Assembly (NCBI GenBank): GCA_963935005.1
Contig: CAWWAX010000019.1
Location: 1 to 21,736 of the forward strand
Reading direction: 5' to 3'
Origin: GCA-2718595 sp963935005
Lineage (GTDB): Bacteria > Gemmatimonadota > Gemmatimonadetes > Longimicrobiales > Gaopeijiaceae
DNA: 21,736 bases
Positions 1-6,188 of this stretch are shown one piece after another. Both the position numbers and the translations under genes were made by a program. How positions within the stretch are numbered: position 1 is the stretch's first letter; each line of letters begins with the position of its first letter. The notes beneath the pieces were generated by a model. That model did not search any database. It saw only the letters and a program-made list of their open reading frames with translations, and was not told where the DNA came from.

Positions 1-57
1 CGTAAGCATTTCAGAAACCACTTCATCTTGCACTCCCGTAAGAGAGAGTTCAGGCAT
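1..57 (-). CDS. Unidentified protein, N-terminal 19 codons only (cut by window edge)
   Basis: An open minus-strand frame runs off the left edge. The first ATG reads MPELSLTGVQDEVVSEMLT. The same frame stays open upstream to a TGA at 127-129, and that stretch also reads like protein (it includes LSEEFPKAGPLCLFW). A TTG at 64-66 is a second possible start. No good ribosome site precedes either start, so the gene may be missing its true 5' end. Too little is visible to name a family. Confidence 0.35.
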   Translation of the reverse strand, partial: MPELSLTGVQDEVVSEMLT

Positions 58-145
58 AGGGATCAATGTCCAGAATAGACATAACGGGCCCGCCTTGGGA
101 AACTCCTCACTAAGTTGACGTGCTAGTCAAGTCAGGGCAACTCTG

Positions 146-161
146 TATTCAGATCTGAATA
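146..161. repeat. 16-bp perfect palindrome over the DUF3006 stop codon
   Basis: The bases TATTCAGATCTGAATA equal their own reverse complement. The palindrome overlaps the last codons and TGA stop of the DUF3006 gene. With no loop and no T-run it is a poor intrinsic terminator, and it could be a protein-binding site or chance. Confidence 0.5.
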
Positions 162-421
162 TCGCCGCCAGGATCACGCTGTTTGAGATCCTCTACAATC
201 TCTTCTGACTCGCTCTCTTTTTGGACCTCAATACTCTCGACCAAGACGGCAGAGCTCCACACCGGTTGATCCTTCCGCTCGAACACATGAAGAATTGATT
301 TTTCTTCAGCACCCTCGGGAAGATTTTTCAGATCTACTTCGACAATTCTATTGTCTGCGTCGGACACTAGAACAGCGATATCTCTTTCGATACGATCTAC
401 GGCCCAGATTCGTTTATCCAT
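149..421 (-). CDS. DUF3006 family protein, partner of the MBL hydrolase
   Basis: This 90-residue protein resembles the DUF3006 family. The N-terminus gives an AVDRIE strand, followed by a strand ending IAVLVSD and a short VEVDLKNLPEGAEE segment, which matches the family pattern of a small beta-rich domain reading 'drIE...avl...e...v....LP.gakEG'. The C-terminal third is acidic and probably disordered. No signal peptide is visible, so it should stay in the cytoplasm. DUF3006 genes are very often found directly beside ComEC-like metallo-beta-lactamase genes, and that is the case here: the start ATG lies 2 bases after the upstream stop, and the GGGGAGGG ribosome site overlaps that stop. Translational coupling is therefore likely. 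The molecular function of the family is not established. Confidence 0.72.
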   Translation of the reverse strand: MDKRIWAVDRIERDIAVLVSDADNRIVEVDLKNLPEGAEEKSILHVFERKDQPVWSSAVLVESIEVQKESESEEIVEDLKQRDPGGDIQI

Positions 422-423
422 GG

Positions 424-1293
424 CTACCCTCCCCTCGTGCGAATCTCATAGCGACCGTCTGCATACCCAAGAATAGTAATTTGGCCGTTGTCACGAGTCG
501 TCAAAAGAGTCTCGGAAACAGCCTCATAAGCCCGAACAGCTTCAGCATGCGGATGGCCATACCTATTGGCACCAACGGAAATCACGACCACCTCTGGCTT
601 GGCTTGATCCAAAAATTCCGTCGTGAACGCATCGCTACTACCATGGTGGGGGGCTTTAAGAACAGTGACATCTGGAACTACCTGTTGTTCGACCCAGTGG
701 GTAAGCTCTTCGATTTCCGAGTCGCCACTCAGGAATGCGACAAACGAACCGTATCGCACCACCAACCCAACCGAACGATTATTCAAATCTGTGGATCCAG
801 CAGGAAGTAATGGAAGCACTTGGATCTCTGCACCGCCCAACTGGATAGTACGAGGCTCGGCGATCAGATACGTGATGCTCGTCCGTTGTTGCAGGGTTTG
901 GATGAGCTCCCGGTAGGTAACCGTGGTATGCGTGTCCCCACTATCCATATAGAACCGTACAGGATACGTATTCATCACACTGACCATTCCACCGATATGA
1001 TCCGCGTGTGGGTGGGACGCGATCAACAAATCAACCTGTTCAATATCAAAATTGCTCAGTCCATTCGGCAGCTCATCTGGTCCTGCATCGATAAGGGCGG
1101 TCGACCCTTCGGGAGTTCGAATCAAGACCGCATCGCCTTGACCCACGTCGAGGAACGTGATCTGAATGGCGTCTGACTGGAGGTCACCGAGATCGGTAGC
1201 GCCCTGAGCGGAACAGGACAAAAACAGCAGGCACACCAGGAACCATTTCAGTGGATTCGACCGTTCGCTTCCGACAAAATCGAATGTCGTCAT
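424..1293 (-). CDS. Exported ComEC/Rec2-type metallo-beta-lactamase-fold hydrolase
   Basis: This 289-residue protein has a signal-like N-terminus: a short polar stretch, then hydrophobic residues about 15-26, then SCSAQGA, which could be a weak lipobox at Cys27 or a normal cleavage site. The rest is one metallo-beta-lactamase domain. FLDVGQGDAVLI lies at about 47-58 and ALIDAGP near 66-72. The metal motif HPHADH has His94, His96, Asp98 and His99. SGDS carries Asp191, APHHGS carries His216 and His217, and GHPH is near 246-249. This is the pattern of the free-standing ComEC C-terminal domain, whose relatives hydrolyse phosphodiesters or nucleic acid. No channel domain is present, so it need not act in DNA uptake. 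AAAGGAGG five bases before the ATG is a strong ribosome site. The DUF3006 gene follows directly. Substrate unknown; probably acts outside the cytoplasm. Confidence 0.85.
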   Translation of the reverse strand: MTTFDFVGSERSNPLKWFLVCLLFLSCSAQGATDLGDLQSDAIQITFLDVGQGDAVLIRTPEGSTALIDAGPDELPNGLSNFDIEQVDLLIASHPHADHIGGMVSVMNTYPVRFYMDSGDTHTTVTYRELIQTLQQRTSITYLIAEPRTIQLGGAEIQVLPLLPAGSTDLNNRSVGLVVRYGSFVAFLSGDSEIEELTHWVEQQVVPDVTVLKAPHHGSSDAFTTEFLDQAKPEVVVISVGANRYGHPHAEAVRAYEAVSETLLTTRDNGQITILGYADGRYEIRTRGG

Positions 1294-1315
1294 CGGTTCC
1301 TCCTTTCCAGAGCGT

Positions 1316-1903
1316 TTACAATGCTAGCTGGTGCCAGATATCACCCAGGTTCAATATCTCCGTTACGCGCCAATAGTCTTCGTACTGCCTTAGTCTAATC
1401 TCCATCACATGGGCTTCGCCATCGGAATCCACAAACTCAAGTCCCAGCGTGGCCTCCGAGTCTTCTTCTTCTAGGTACTTCATGCTGGCCGTCGAAAGAA
1501 TCTCTCCAGCACCTACCAGGGGTTCCAAATCGAAGTCGAACGGTAAAAAACCTTCTTCATCTTCCTCGGCAGGTTCTTCGAGGAATGCTCCCCCCTCAAC
1601 ATATTTTTCTACTTGGTTTTTTACGGTCGCGACCACAGCTGGCTTAGCCAACTCCAATAGACCCCTAGGCATGGGTCCTAAATCAATTAAAGCATTGTCG
1701 GCCACAACGTCTAACGCACGTTCGGTGAGTATCTCCACATCAACATATTTCTCAAAAAGATACCAGTCGCTGTTGTCGAGAGCTTCTTTGATCTGCATAA
1801 GACTATACTCTGGGCTCGATTTCCAACGATCAGAGAAATTAGAAAGGCCCATCCCCACAGCGATCCCTCCAACTACCAAAAAGAGAGCTAGCCATTTTTT
1901 CAT
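1316..1903 (-). CDS. DUF2939-like exported/anchored protein
   Basis: This 195-residue protein starts with a Lys-Lys N-terminus and one hydrophobic segment (about 4-20) that could be a signal peptide or an anchor. The segment SPEYSLMQIKEALDNSDWYL followed by FEKYVDVEIL matches the start of DUF2939 domains, in which a helix pair is followed by an 'F..yVD...L' motif. Residues about 105-125 are an acidic linker with repeated Glu and Asp. The C-terminus alternates charged and hydrophobic residues as a small beta sheet (GLEFVDSDGEAHVMEIRL). The ribosome site GGGGA overlaps the TAG stop of the upstream DUF2306-like gene, so the two are probably translated together. No catalytic motif is visible and the function is unknown. 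Confidence 0.65.
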   Translation of the reverse strand: MKKWLALFLVVGGIAVGMGLSNFSDRWKSSPEYSLMQIKEALDNSDWYLFEKYVDVEILTERALDVVADNALIDLGPMPRGLLELAKPAVVATVKNQVEKYVEGGAFLEEPAEEDEEGFLPFDFDLEPLVGAGEILSTASMKYLEEEDSEATLGLEFVDSDGEAHVMEIRLRQYEDYWRVTEILNLGDIWHQLAL

Positions 1904-1907
1904 AAGT

Positions 1908-2417
1908 CTATCCCCTAGTTTGTAATCGCTTTAAAGTCCTGGGCAATTGAATTTTGATGAGATAGAGACCGGCAACCGAAACTACCAGGGCCATCAAGAG
2001 TACCAACCCCCAGAATAACGACCAAAGTTGACTTTGGTCCAGGATTGGGGCTGCCAGAGGTACTACGATACGTGTAACTATTTCTGCGAACAATGCTGCG
2101 ATCAATCCAACATAAGACCAGGACATCCAGTTAGAGTGCCACAACATCCAATTATTTTTGGGTCGTCGGGTGAGCACATGAAACATGGCCATACCCAGTG
2201 TAATGGCACTCAATAGTGCTGCCCAGTGCAGGCCGTTGAAGCTGCCCGTCAAATCATATATAGAGAAAGACGTGACGATCATACCCGTCATAGCTGTGAA
2301 ATAGATATGACCAAAGGTACGATGCCAGCGAGTCCCTTTAGTCATCAGGAAAACGACTCCGCCTGCGAACACCCCGATAAGCGAAAAAACAGTGTGAATT
2401 TGCCCTAAGACGCCCAA
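1908..2417 (-). CDS. DUF2306-like multipass membrane protein
   Basis: This 169-residue protein is mostly hydrophobic, with about five predicted membrane helices. After the first helix it carries KGTRWHRTFGHIYFTAMTG, the 'H+..GhiY...M' signature typical of DUF2306 proteins, and a conserved-looking WHSNWMSWSY in the fourth segment. The start used is TTG, one base after the stop of the upstream lipoprotein gene, with GAGGA inside the end of that gene as ribosome site. No ATG occurs until residue 25, which would lose the first helix, so TTG is preferred. The function of the family is unknown. It sits in a tightly packed chain of envelope genes. Confidence 0.65.
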   Translation of the reverse strand: MGVLGQIHTVFSLIGVFAGGVVFLMTKGTRWHRTFGHIYFTAMTGMIVTSFSIYDLTGSFNGLHWAALLSAITLGMAMFHVLTRRPKNNWMLWHSNWMSWSYVGLIAALFAEIVTRIVVPLAAPILDQSQLWSLFWGLVLLMALVVSVAGLYLIKIQLPRTLKRLQTRG

Positions 2418-2418
2418 A

Positions 2419-2703
2419 TCAGTCGTCCTCGTTTCCCGTATTTTCTAGGTGTTCGTCAATCGTTCTGGAACAGTGGTCTGAGCCTTCCCGCCATTCACCC
2501 TCTTGAATCAATTGATAACAGATTCTGCCGGTCTTGGTATCCATAATCCACCAGTACACGACGTCTTCACCTTCATTGGTTCCTTCATGTTCGGAGATCA
2601 GTTCGTAGCGACTGTCTTCGAGCAGTAGATCATAGTCTTTCAGGCCGTATTCCTCACATCCGAACATCGCCAGACCTACAGCCAACAGCAAAACTTTTTT
2701 CAT
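2419..2703 (-). CDS. Small acidic lipoprotein
   Basis: This 94-residue protein begins MKKVLLLAVGLAMFGCEEYG, a short signal peptide with a lipobox-like end and lipidation Cys16. The mature part is strongly acidic. A central segment reading VVYWWIMDTKTGRICYQLIQ looks like a short beta hairpin of the kind seen in small lipoproteins that report 'tktGric.c'. Two further cysteines (about 61 and 77) could form a disulfide. GGAGG five bases before the ATG is a strong ribosome site. It is followed one base later by the DUF2306-like gene. I do not recognise a named family. Confidence 0.7.
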   Translation of the reverse strand: MKKVLLLAVGLAMFGCEEYGLKDYDLLLEDSRYELISEHEGTNEGEDVVYWWIMDTKTGRICYQLIQEGEWREGSDHCSRTIDEHLENTGNEDD

Positions 2704-2737
2704 CAGAACCTCCAGTTAAACATCACCGTCTGGAAAT

Positions 2738-2962
2738 CTAAAATTCCAATTCAATACTAGCCGGACAGTCTTCATCCAACCCTACCGTCCTCGTGTATTC
2801 CCTTGTGGCAAATTCATACAAGCAGGTCTTTATATCTCCGGATATTGATTCGCCATTCAGCTCCGCGCTTCCACCCATAGGGTCTGGAAGATCCACGCAC
2901 TTATATAGAACTGTCCCGGAAATGATCACCAACAATACCACCATTAATTTCTTCACAGGCAA
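2738..2962 (-). CDS. Small exported or lipoprotein-like protein
   Basis: This 74-residue protein has a positively charged start, a hydrophobic segment VVLLVIISGTVLY, then Lys-Cys, which may be a degenerate lipobox. The mature part contains GESISGDIKTCLYEF and a second cysteine near the C-terminus. Two starts are possible: TTG at 2960-2962, with GAGGA five bases upstream, or GTG at 2954-2956, giving MKKLMVVLL. Both use the same ribosome site and I cannot choose firmly. It lies between the XRE regulator and the acidic lipoprotein in the same direction. No family recognised. Confidence 0.55.
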   Translation of the reverse strand: MPVKKLMVVLLVIISGTVLYKCVDLPDPMGGSAELNGESISGDIKTCLYEFATREYTRTVGLDEDCPASIELEF

Positions 2963-2995
2963 TCTATCCTCGCTCCGAAGTAACAGATTATAAAC

Positions 2996-3202
2996 CTAGT
3001 CATAAGTAAAAACTTCTTCTAAAGGGATTTCAAATACGTTCGATATCTTAAAAGCAACCTCTAGCGACGGGGAGTATTTATCTTTTTCAATGGCAAATAC
3101 AGTTTGACGGGTCACACCAATCTTGTCTGCTAACATCTGCTGAGTCATTTCCCCTGCCTCAAATCTCAACCTTCTAATGTTGTTACTCAAGCTCTTAGAC
3201 AA
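2996..3202 (-). CDS. Small XRE/Cro-CI-type transcriptional regulator
   Basis: This 68-residue protein is a stand-alone helix-turn-helix domain. The recognition region reads MTQQMLADKIGVTRQTVFAI at about 19-38, followed by the 'E...ysPSL..a.kIs..f..plEevF' pattern of the YgzD/Cro subfamily. The start is TTG, one base after the TAA of the upstream membrane gene, with AGAGGT seven bases before it. The ribosome site lies inside the end of the upstream gene, so the pair is probably coupled. Small XRE proteins of this type commonly sit next to a DUF2178-like membrane protein, as here. It may control its own promoter through the TTTTACAT sites upstream of the pair (inference). Confidence 0.88.
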   Translation of the reverse strand: MSKSLSNNIRRLRFEAGEMTQQMLADKIGVTRQTVFAIEKDKYSPSLEVAFKISNVFEIPLEEVFTYD

Positions 3203-3203
3203 C

Positions 3204-3674
3204 TTATATACCTCTACGGTAATGATAGAGTTGGGTACTGAAATGAATCACCTCAGATAGAACAAAGAACATCAGCAGCAAATGTGCGATGTATGTGGGA
3301 GACGAAAAGATATAATGCTGCAATGAGAAACGGTCAGAAATAAACGGAATTCCTGTGCTTTCAAATAAAAGTTGAACCAAGATAAACCAAACCCCAACAG
3401 ACAAAGCCCAATAACTATTTCGATAGGATTTAGTATCTATGAGCTTATCTCTTTCATCTACTAAATCAGCTTCACCTTTCTTTTGGAAAAACACTGCGAT
3501 AATACCCTTCAATATCGCAATGAGAATAATGACGCGAATGACATTATTAAAACTAAGTTGCCCACTCGAGGTCTCAGTTACATTTGAAAACACGCCAAAA
3601 AAATACCACCCAAAGATCAATAGGGTGACGATCAGAGAAATGATCAGACTTTTTTCTTTATTGGACAAACCCAT
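3204..3674 (-). CDS. DUF2178-like four-helix membrane protein
   Basis: This 156-residue protein has about four membrane helices (roughly 9-27, 42-62, 86-106 and 130-150). Between helices two and three is a charged loop with LVDERDKLIDTKSYRNSYWA, which matches the 'DERD.li..ka...sy' signature of DUF2178-like proteins. Two in-frame ATGs exist. The first (3684-3686) has no ribosome site and lies only about a dozen bases from the likely transcription start. The second (3672-3674) has GGAG six bases upstream, so I use it. One base separates this gene from the XRE regulator. Such pairs may sense a membrane or cell state, but the role is not known. Confidence 0.7.
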   Translation of the reverse strand: MGLSNKEKSLIISLIVTLLIFGWYFFGVFSNVTETSSGQLSFNNVIRVIILIAILKGIIAVFFQKKGEADLVDERDKLIDTKSYRNSYWALSVGVWFILVQLLFESTGIPFISDRFSLQHYIFSSPTYIAHLLLMFFVLSEVIHFSTQLYHYRRGI

Positions 3675-3696
3675 TAGTAACTCCATGTATATGTAT

Positions 3697-3733
3697 TTTT
3701 ACATAATGTAAAATATATTTTACATACTATCAA
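3697..3733 (-). promoter_or_regulatory. Promoter with overlapping TTTTACAT palindromes (candidate XRE operator)
   Basis: Read on the plus strand, TTTTACAT at 3697-3704 and ATGTAAAA at 3706-3713 form a 17-bp palindrome with one central base. The second half is shared with a perfect 20-bp palindrome, ATGTAAAATATATTTTACAT, at 3706-3725. On the minus strand a -35 like TTGATA (3728-3733) and a -10 like TACATT (3705-3710) are 17 bases apart and overlap these sites. This suggests a promoter for the membrane protein/XRE genes that is blocked when the sites are occupied. Operator assignment is inference. Confidence 0.6.
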
Positions 3734-3780
3734 GGAGCATTTCAGGTTTCTTTCCGTTAAAGTTTAAGTGTCCTTTATCC

Positions 3781-4077
3781 TTATTTACACCATACGGAAA
3801 ATATGGTCGAATAGCTTTCTGCTAATGCTGAAAACTTCACGAATCCGTCGAACCTCTGGTCGGCCGTCTCTGGATCGGTCGGCCGCAATCTCTCGGATTC
3901 ACTTATCAAGGAAGCGGCGATCCTCAAAAATTCCCCTGTTGCATCAAACGTTTCCTGACACTCCACTTCATTCAATAGCACCGGAGGACGGACCTGTCCC
4001 TCCATCTCCCCGTTTTGCAACAACAAAGCAGCAACAATAAGACTGCTCGCCAAGATCACGGCCTGAAGTGTACTCAT
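3781..4077 (-). CDS. Small exported protein of unknown function
   Basis: This 98-residue protein starts with a hydrophobic segment (about 5-20, AVILASSLIVAALLL) that acts as a signal peptide or single anchor. The remainder is soluble, mixed-charge and probably helical: GEFLRIAASLISESERL, then TADQRFDGFVKFSALAESYS. Two cysteines (about 40 and 97) could pair outside the cytoplasm. AGGAGAG four bases before the ATG supports the start. The gene follows the secreted repeat protein by about 20 bases and ends the phosphatase-NhaC gene chain. No family recognised. Confidence 0.6.
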   Translation of the reverse strand: MSTLQAVILASSLIVAALLLQNGEMEGQVRPPVLLNEVECQETFDATGEFLRIAASLISESERLRPTDPETADQRFDGFVKFSALAESYSTIFSVWCK

Positions 4078-4096
4078 CGTTCTCTCCTATTAAACA

Positions 4097-4510
4097 TTAA
4101 AATTGCCTGCAAAATCTATCTCGTACCCTCGTCAGATCATTATTTCCAGCTGAATAAGCGTTTCTTAGCAATATACTAAGCTGCGAGTTCTCTTCTGAAC
4201 GGTTGATGGTGAACAGCCCATAATCATTGCCCTCACGATCTACGACTATCGGAGGGTTCCTACCGATACGGTTCCAGGGACTGACCCTAGAATTCCGATT
4301 ACCATAGCGACTCAGTCGATTCCAGATACTGGCCTGAGACATTTCGTTACCGTAGGGACCGAATTCGTTGCATACGGACTCCTCTTCTACCAGTCCGCAG
4401 TTCAGACAGCCCAGAAATTGATCGCTGTCCTCACCGCCGTAAATCAATAACTGGGCTTCGACATCCCCCGCTAACAATAATAGAACGCAGATCGAAAATA
4501 TTTTAGCCAT
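4097..4510 (-). CDS. Secreted protein with WNR repeats
   Basis: This 137-residue protein has a signal peptide ending near VEAQ (about 17-20). The mature start LLIYGGEDSDQFLGCLNCG resembles a family of small secreted proteins of unknown function in many Gram-negatives, with a 'YGG....LGCL.C' head, internal repeats ending in 'S.WN', and a tail 'PP.vVD..G..YG.ftiN'. The internal repeats are two 16-residue units, YGNEMSQASIWNRLSR (53-68) and YGNRNSRVSPWNRIGR (69-84), preceded by a half unit SVCNEFGP. The tail PPIVVDREGNDYGLFTIN follows. The start codon overlaps the last 8 bases of the NhaC-family gene, implying translational coupling to that transporter. The family has no known function; the two CxxC cysteines may form a disulfide or bind metal. 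Confidence 0.72.
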   Translation of the reverse strand: MAKIFSICVLLLLAGDVEAQLLIYGGEDSDQFLGCLNCGLVEEESVCNEFGPYGNEMSQASIWNRLSRYGNRNSRVSPWNRIGRNPPIVVDREGNDYGLFTINRSEENSQLSILLRNAYSAGNNDLTRVRDRFCRQF

Positions 4511-5987
4511 CAGGCGATCCTCTATGGGGTGCTGTTACCGAACGAATGACAAACAGTCCGATTATTTGAGCCGTAAGAGCCAGGAAAACGATCCAGCTTT
4601 CTCCCGTCACACCAGCTAAAACGAAAGCGGACATGCTGATCAGTCCATTAAAAAGTGCGTAGGGCAACTGGGTACGGAAATGTTCTATCTGGGGACAACT
4701 GGCACCTATGGAAGAAAGGATCGTGGTTTCTGAGATGGGTGAGCTGTGATCTCCAAAAAGTCCACCTGACAACACGGCCCCGATACAAACATGGGTTGGA
4801 GCTCCCAAGGCGATTGCTGTAGGAATTACCAGGGGGAACATGATCGCAAAAGTGCCCCAAGAAGATCCGGTAGCAAACGATATGATGGCTGACAAAATAA
4901 AAACGACCAAGGGGAACATCCAAGCCGGTATCCCCCCCTGGGCGACACTCGCAATATAGTCCGCCGCTCCAAGCTCTCTGCCGATATCGCTCAATGCCCA
5001 CGCCAAAATCAGAGTCACCGCCACCATCGTCATATTGCTCATACCCCTAAGATAAATCTCGATACTACCGAGGATGGTACGAACCTTAAACGAGAACATC
5101 AGAAAAATCAGCACAGCTGCTGCAAAGAAATACGCCGTTGAAAGTCCCGCCCTAAAATCTGTACCTGATACCTGAGAAAAAGGGAATCCCAGAGGGACCA
5201 GCATGACACAAAGAACGGTGGCCATAACCAACAGAGGCGCCCACACCAGAATCGGCCTGGCATTGGGATGAGTGAAGGGTTCCAGTTCCTCTTTAACGGC
5301 CTTTCCCGATACATCTATGGCCCGGTCGTCGACTTTTGCCATTGTCCCAAAATCAAAACGGAGTGCCGCCAGCCATGGAACCATGAAGACCGCGAGCCAT
5401 GCATAAAACTGAAAAGGGATTGCCCTGATAAAAGCGGTAAATTCACTCTCGGCCAGCCCCAAAGCATCGTATTCCTGATGGATGAGGCTCATGATGTAAA
5501 CACCCCACCCAATAAAAGGCACAAGGATAGCTACCGGCGAAGCCGTTGAGTCGATGATATACGCCAGCTTTTGTCTGGAGATGTTCAGTCGATCCATAAG
5601 AGGCCTGAACACCGGGCCCACTATAAGCGGCGTCCCTAAATCGGAAAAGAAAATGGACACTCCTCCGAACCAAGCCGCTAATTGTGCCTGCAGCGGGGTT
5701 TTAACCCATTGGTTAATCCGAGCTGCGAACGCTGTGCCGCCGCCACTGTGCTCGACCAGGGAGACAAAACCTCCTATAAACGCGAGCAATACCAAGACCC
5801 CCGCATTATAGCTGTCTGTTATCTCTGGGATCAGATGCGATTTCACCATGATACCAAAGGCTTCTAACGGCTGAGGACCGTTCAACATCATGACCCCTAT
5901 GAACACTCCACTAAAGAGTCCCAGGATGACATTCCTTGCCAGAAGAGATAAGGCGAGAGCGACGATAATAGGGATGAGAGTGGTCAT
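4503..5987 (-). CDS. NhaC-family Na+/H+ antiporter-like transporter
   Basis: This 494-residue multipass membrane protein has about eleven to twelve helices. Family marks include an HSGGGTAFA loop near residue 80, GSSWGTFAIMFPLVIPTAIA in the C-terminal half, and GGLFGDHSSPISETTILSSI, the signature 'G..fGDh.SPISdTTi' of the NhaC domain. Characterised relatives exchange protons for sodium, sometimes together with an organic acid such as malate or lactate, or with an amino acid, so the true substrate is open. The ATG lies 2 bases after the Rieske remnant's stop and has only a weak AGGA upstream. The next gene overlaps its end by 8 bases. It appears intact. Confidence 0.88.
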   Translation of the reverse strand: MTTLIPIIVALALSLLARNVILGLFSGVFIGVMMLNGPQPLEAFGIMVKSHLIPEITDSYNAGVLVLLAFIGGFVSLVEHSGGGTAFAARINQWVKTPLQAQLAAWFGGVSIFFSDLGTPLIVGPVFRPLMDRLNISRQKLAYIIDSTASPVAILVPFIGWGVYIMSLIHQEYDALGLAESEFTAFIRAIPFQFYAWLAVFMVPWLAALRFDFGTMAKVDDRAIDVSGKAVKEELEPFTHPNARPILVWAPLLVMATVLCVMLVPLGFPFSQVSGTDFRAGLSTAYFFAAAVLIFLMFSFKVRTILGSIEIYLRGMSNMTMVAVTLILAWALSDIGRELGAADYIASVAQGGIPAWMFPLVVFILSAIISFATGSSWGTFAIMFPLVIPTAIALGAPTHVCIGAVLSGGLFGDHSSPISETTILSSIGASCPQIEHFRTQLPYALFNGLISMSAFVLAGVTGESWIVFLALTAQIIGLFVIRSVTAPHRGSPDG

Positions 5988-5989
5988 CG

Positions 5990-6181
5990 CTACCGATTCC
6001 TGTTGTTGCCTGGGTGAGATAGACCCTGTTCTTTCATAGCGCGCCTGTAGTTGACTGCCACCGCGTCGAACTTCAGATGCAACTCATCGGCCAAATCAAA
6101 AGGTGTCCCCGAAACAACCTCTTCGGAGTACGCTACTGGATGCCAGCAGCTTAGCAGCTTGGGAGAGGACGTATCTATCAC
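5990..6181 (-). pseudogene. Rieske oxygenase remnant with internal deletion
   Basis: The minus-strand frame reads from a possible GTG start (6179-6181) to a stop two bases before the NhaC gene. The first part, LLSCWHPVAYSEEV, looks like the extreme N-terminus of Rieske-type ring-hydroxylating oxygenases ('L..fWhPVa.s.eV'). The second part, PFDLADELHLKFDAVAVNYR followed by RAMKEQGL, looks like their extreme C-terminus ('lP.DL..ELHl..D...vaYRr.l...G'). The whole catalytic middle, including the [2Fe-2S] Cys/His motifs and the mononuclear iron site, is absent. The join lies near 6108-6118 and is in frame. A normal protein of this family is about 330-380 residues; this one is 63. No ribosome site is seen. 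It may be dead, or rarely translated by readthrough from the gene before it. Confidence 0.55.
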
Positions 6182-6188
6182 AGAAAAA

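Noticed and set aside
295..1176. Overlapping plus-strand open frames across the MBL hydrolase gene
   Set aside because: They lie antisense to a gene with clear metal-binding motifs and have no recognisable protein features.
3675..3686. First ATG of the DUF2178-like membrane protein
   Set aside because: It has no ribosome site, whereas the ATG four codons later has GGAG at a good distance.
4648..5673. Minus-strand and plus-strand open frames inside the NhaC-family gene
   Set aside because: They are alternate-frame shadows of an intact transporter with family signatures in its own frame.
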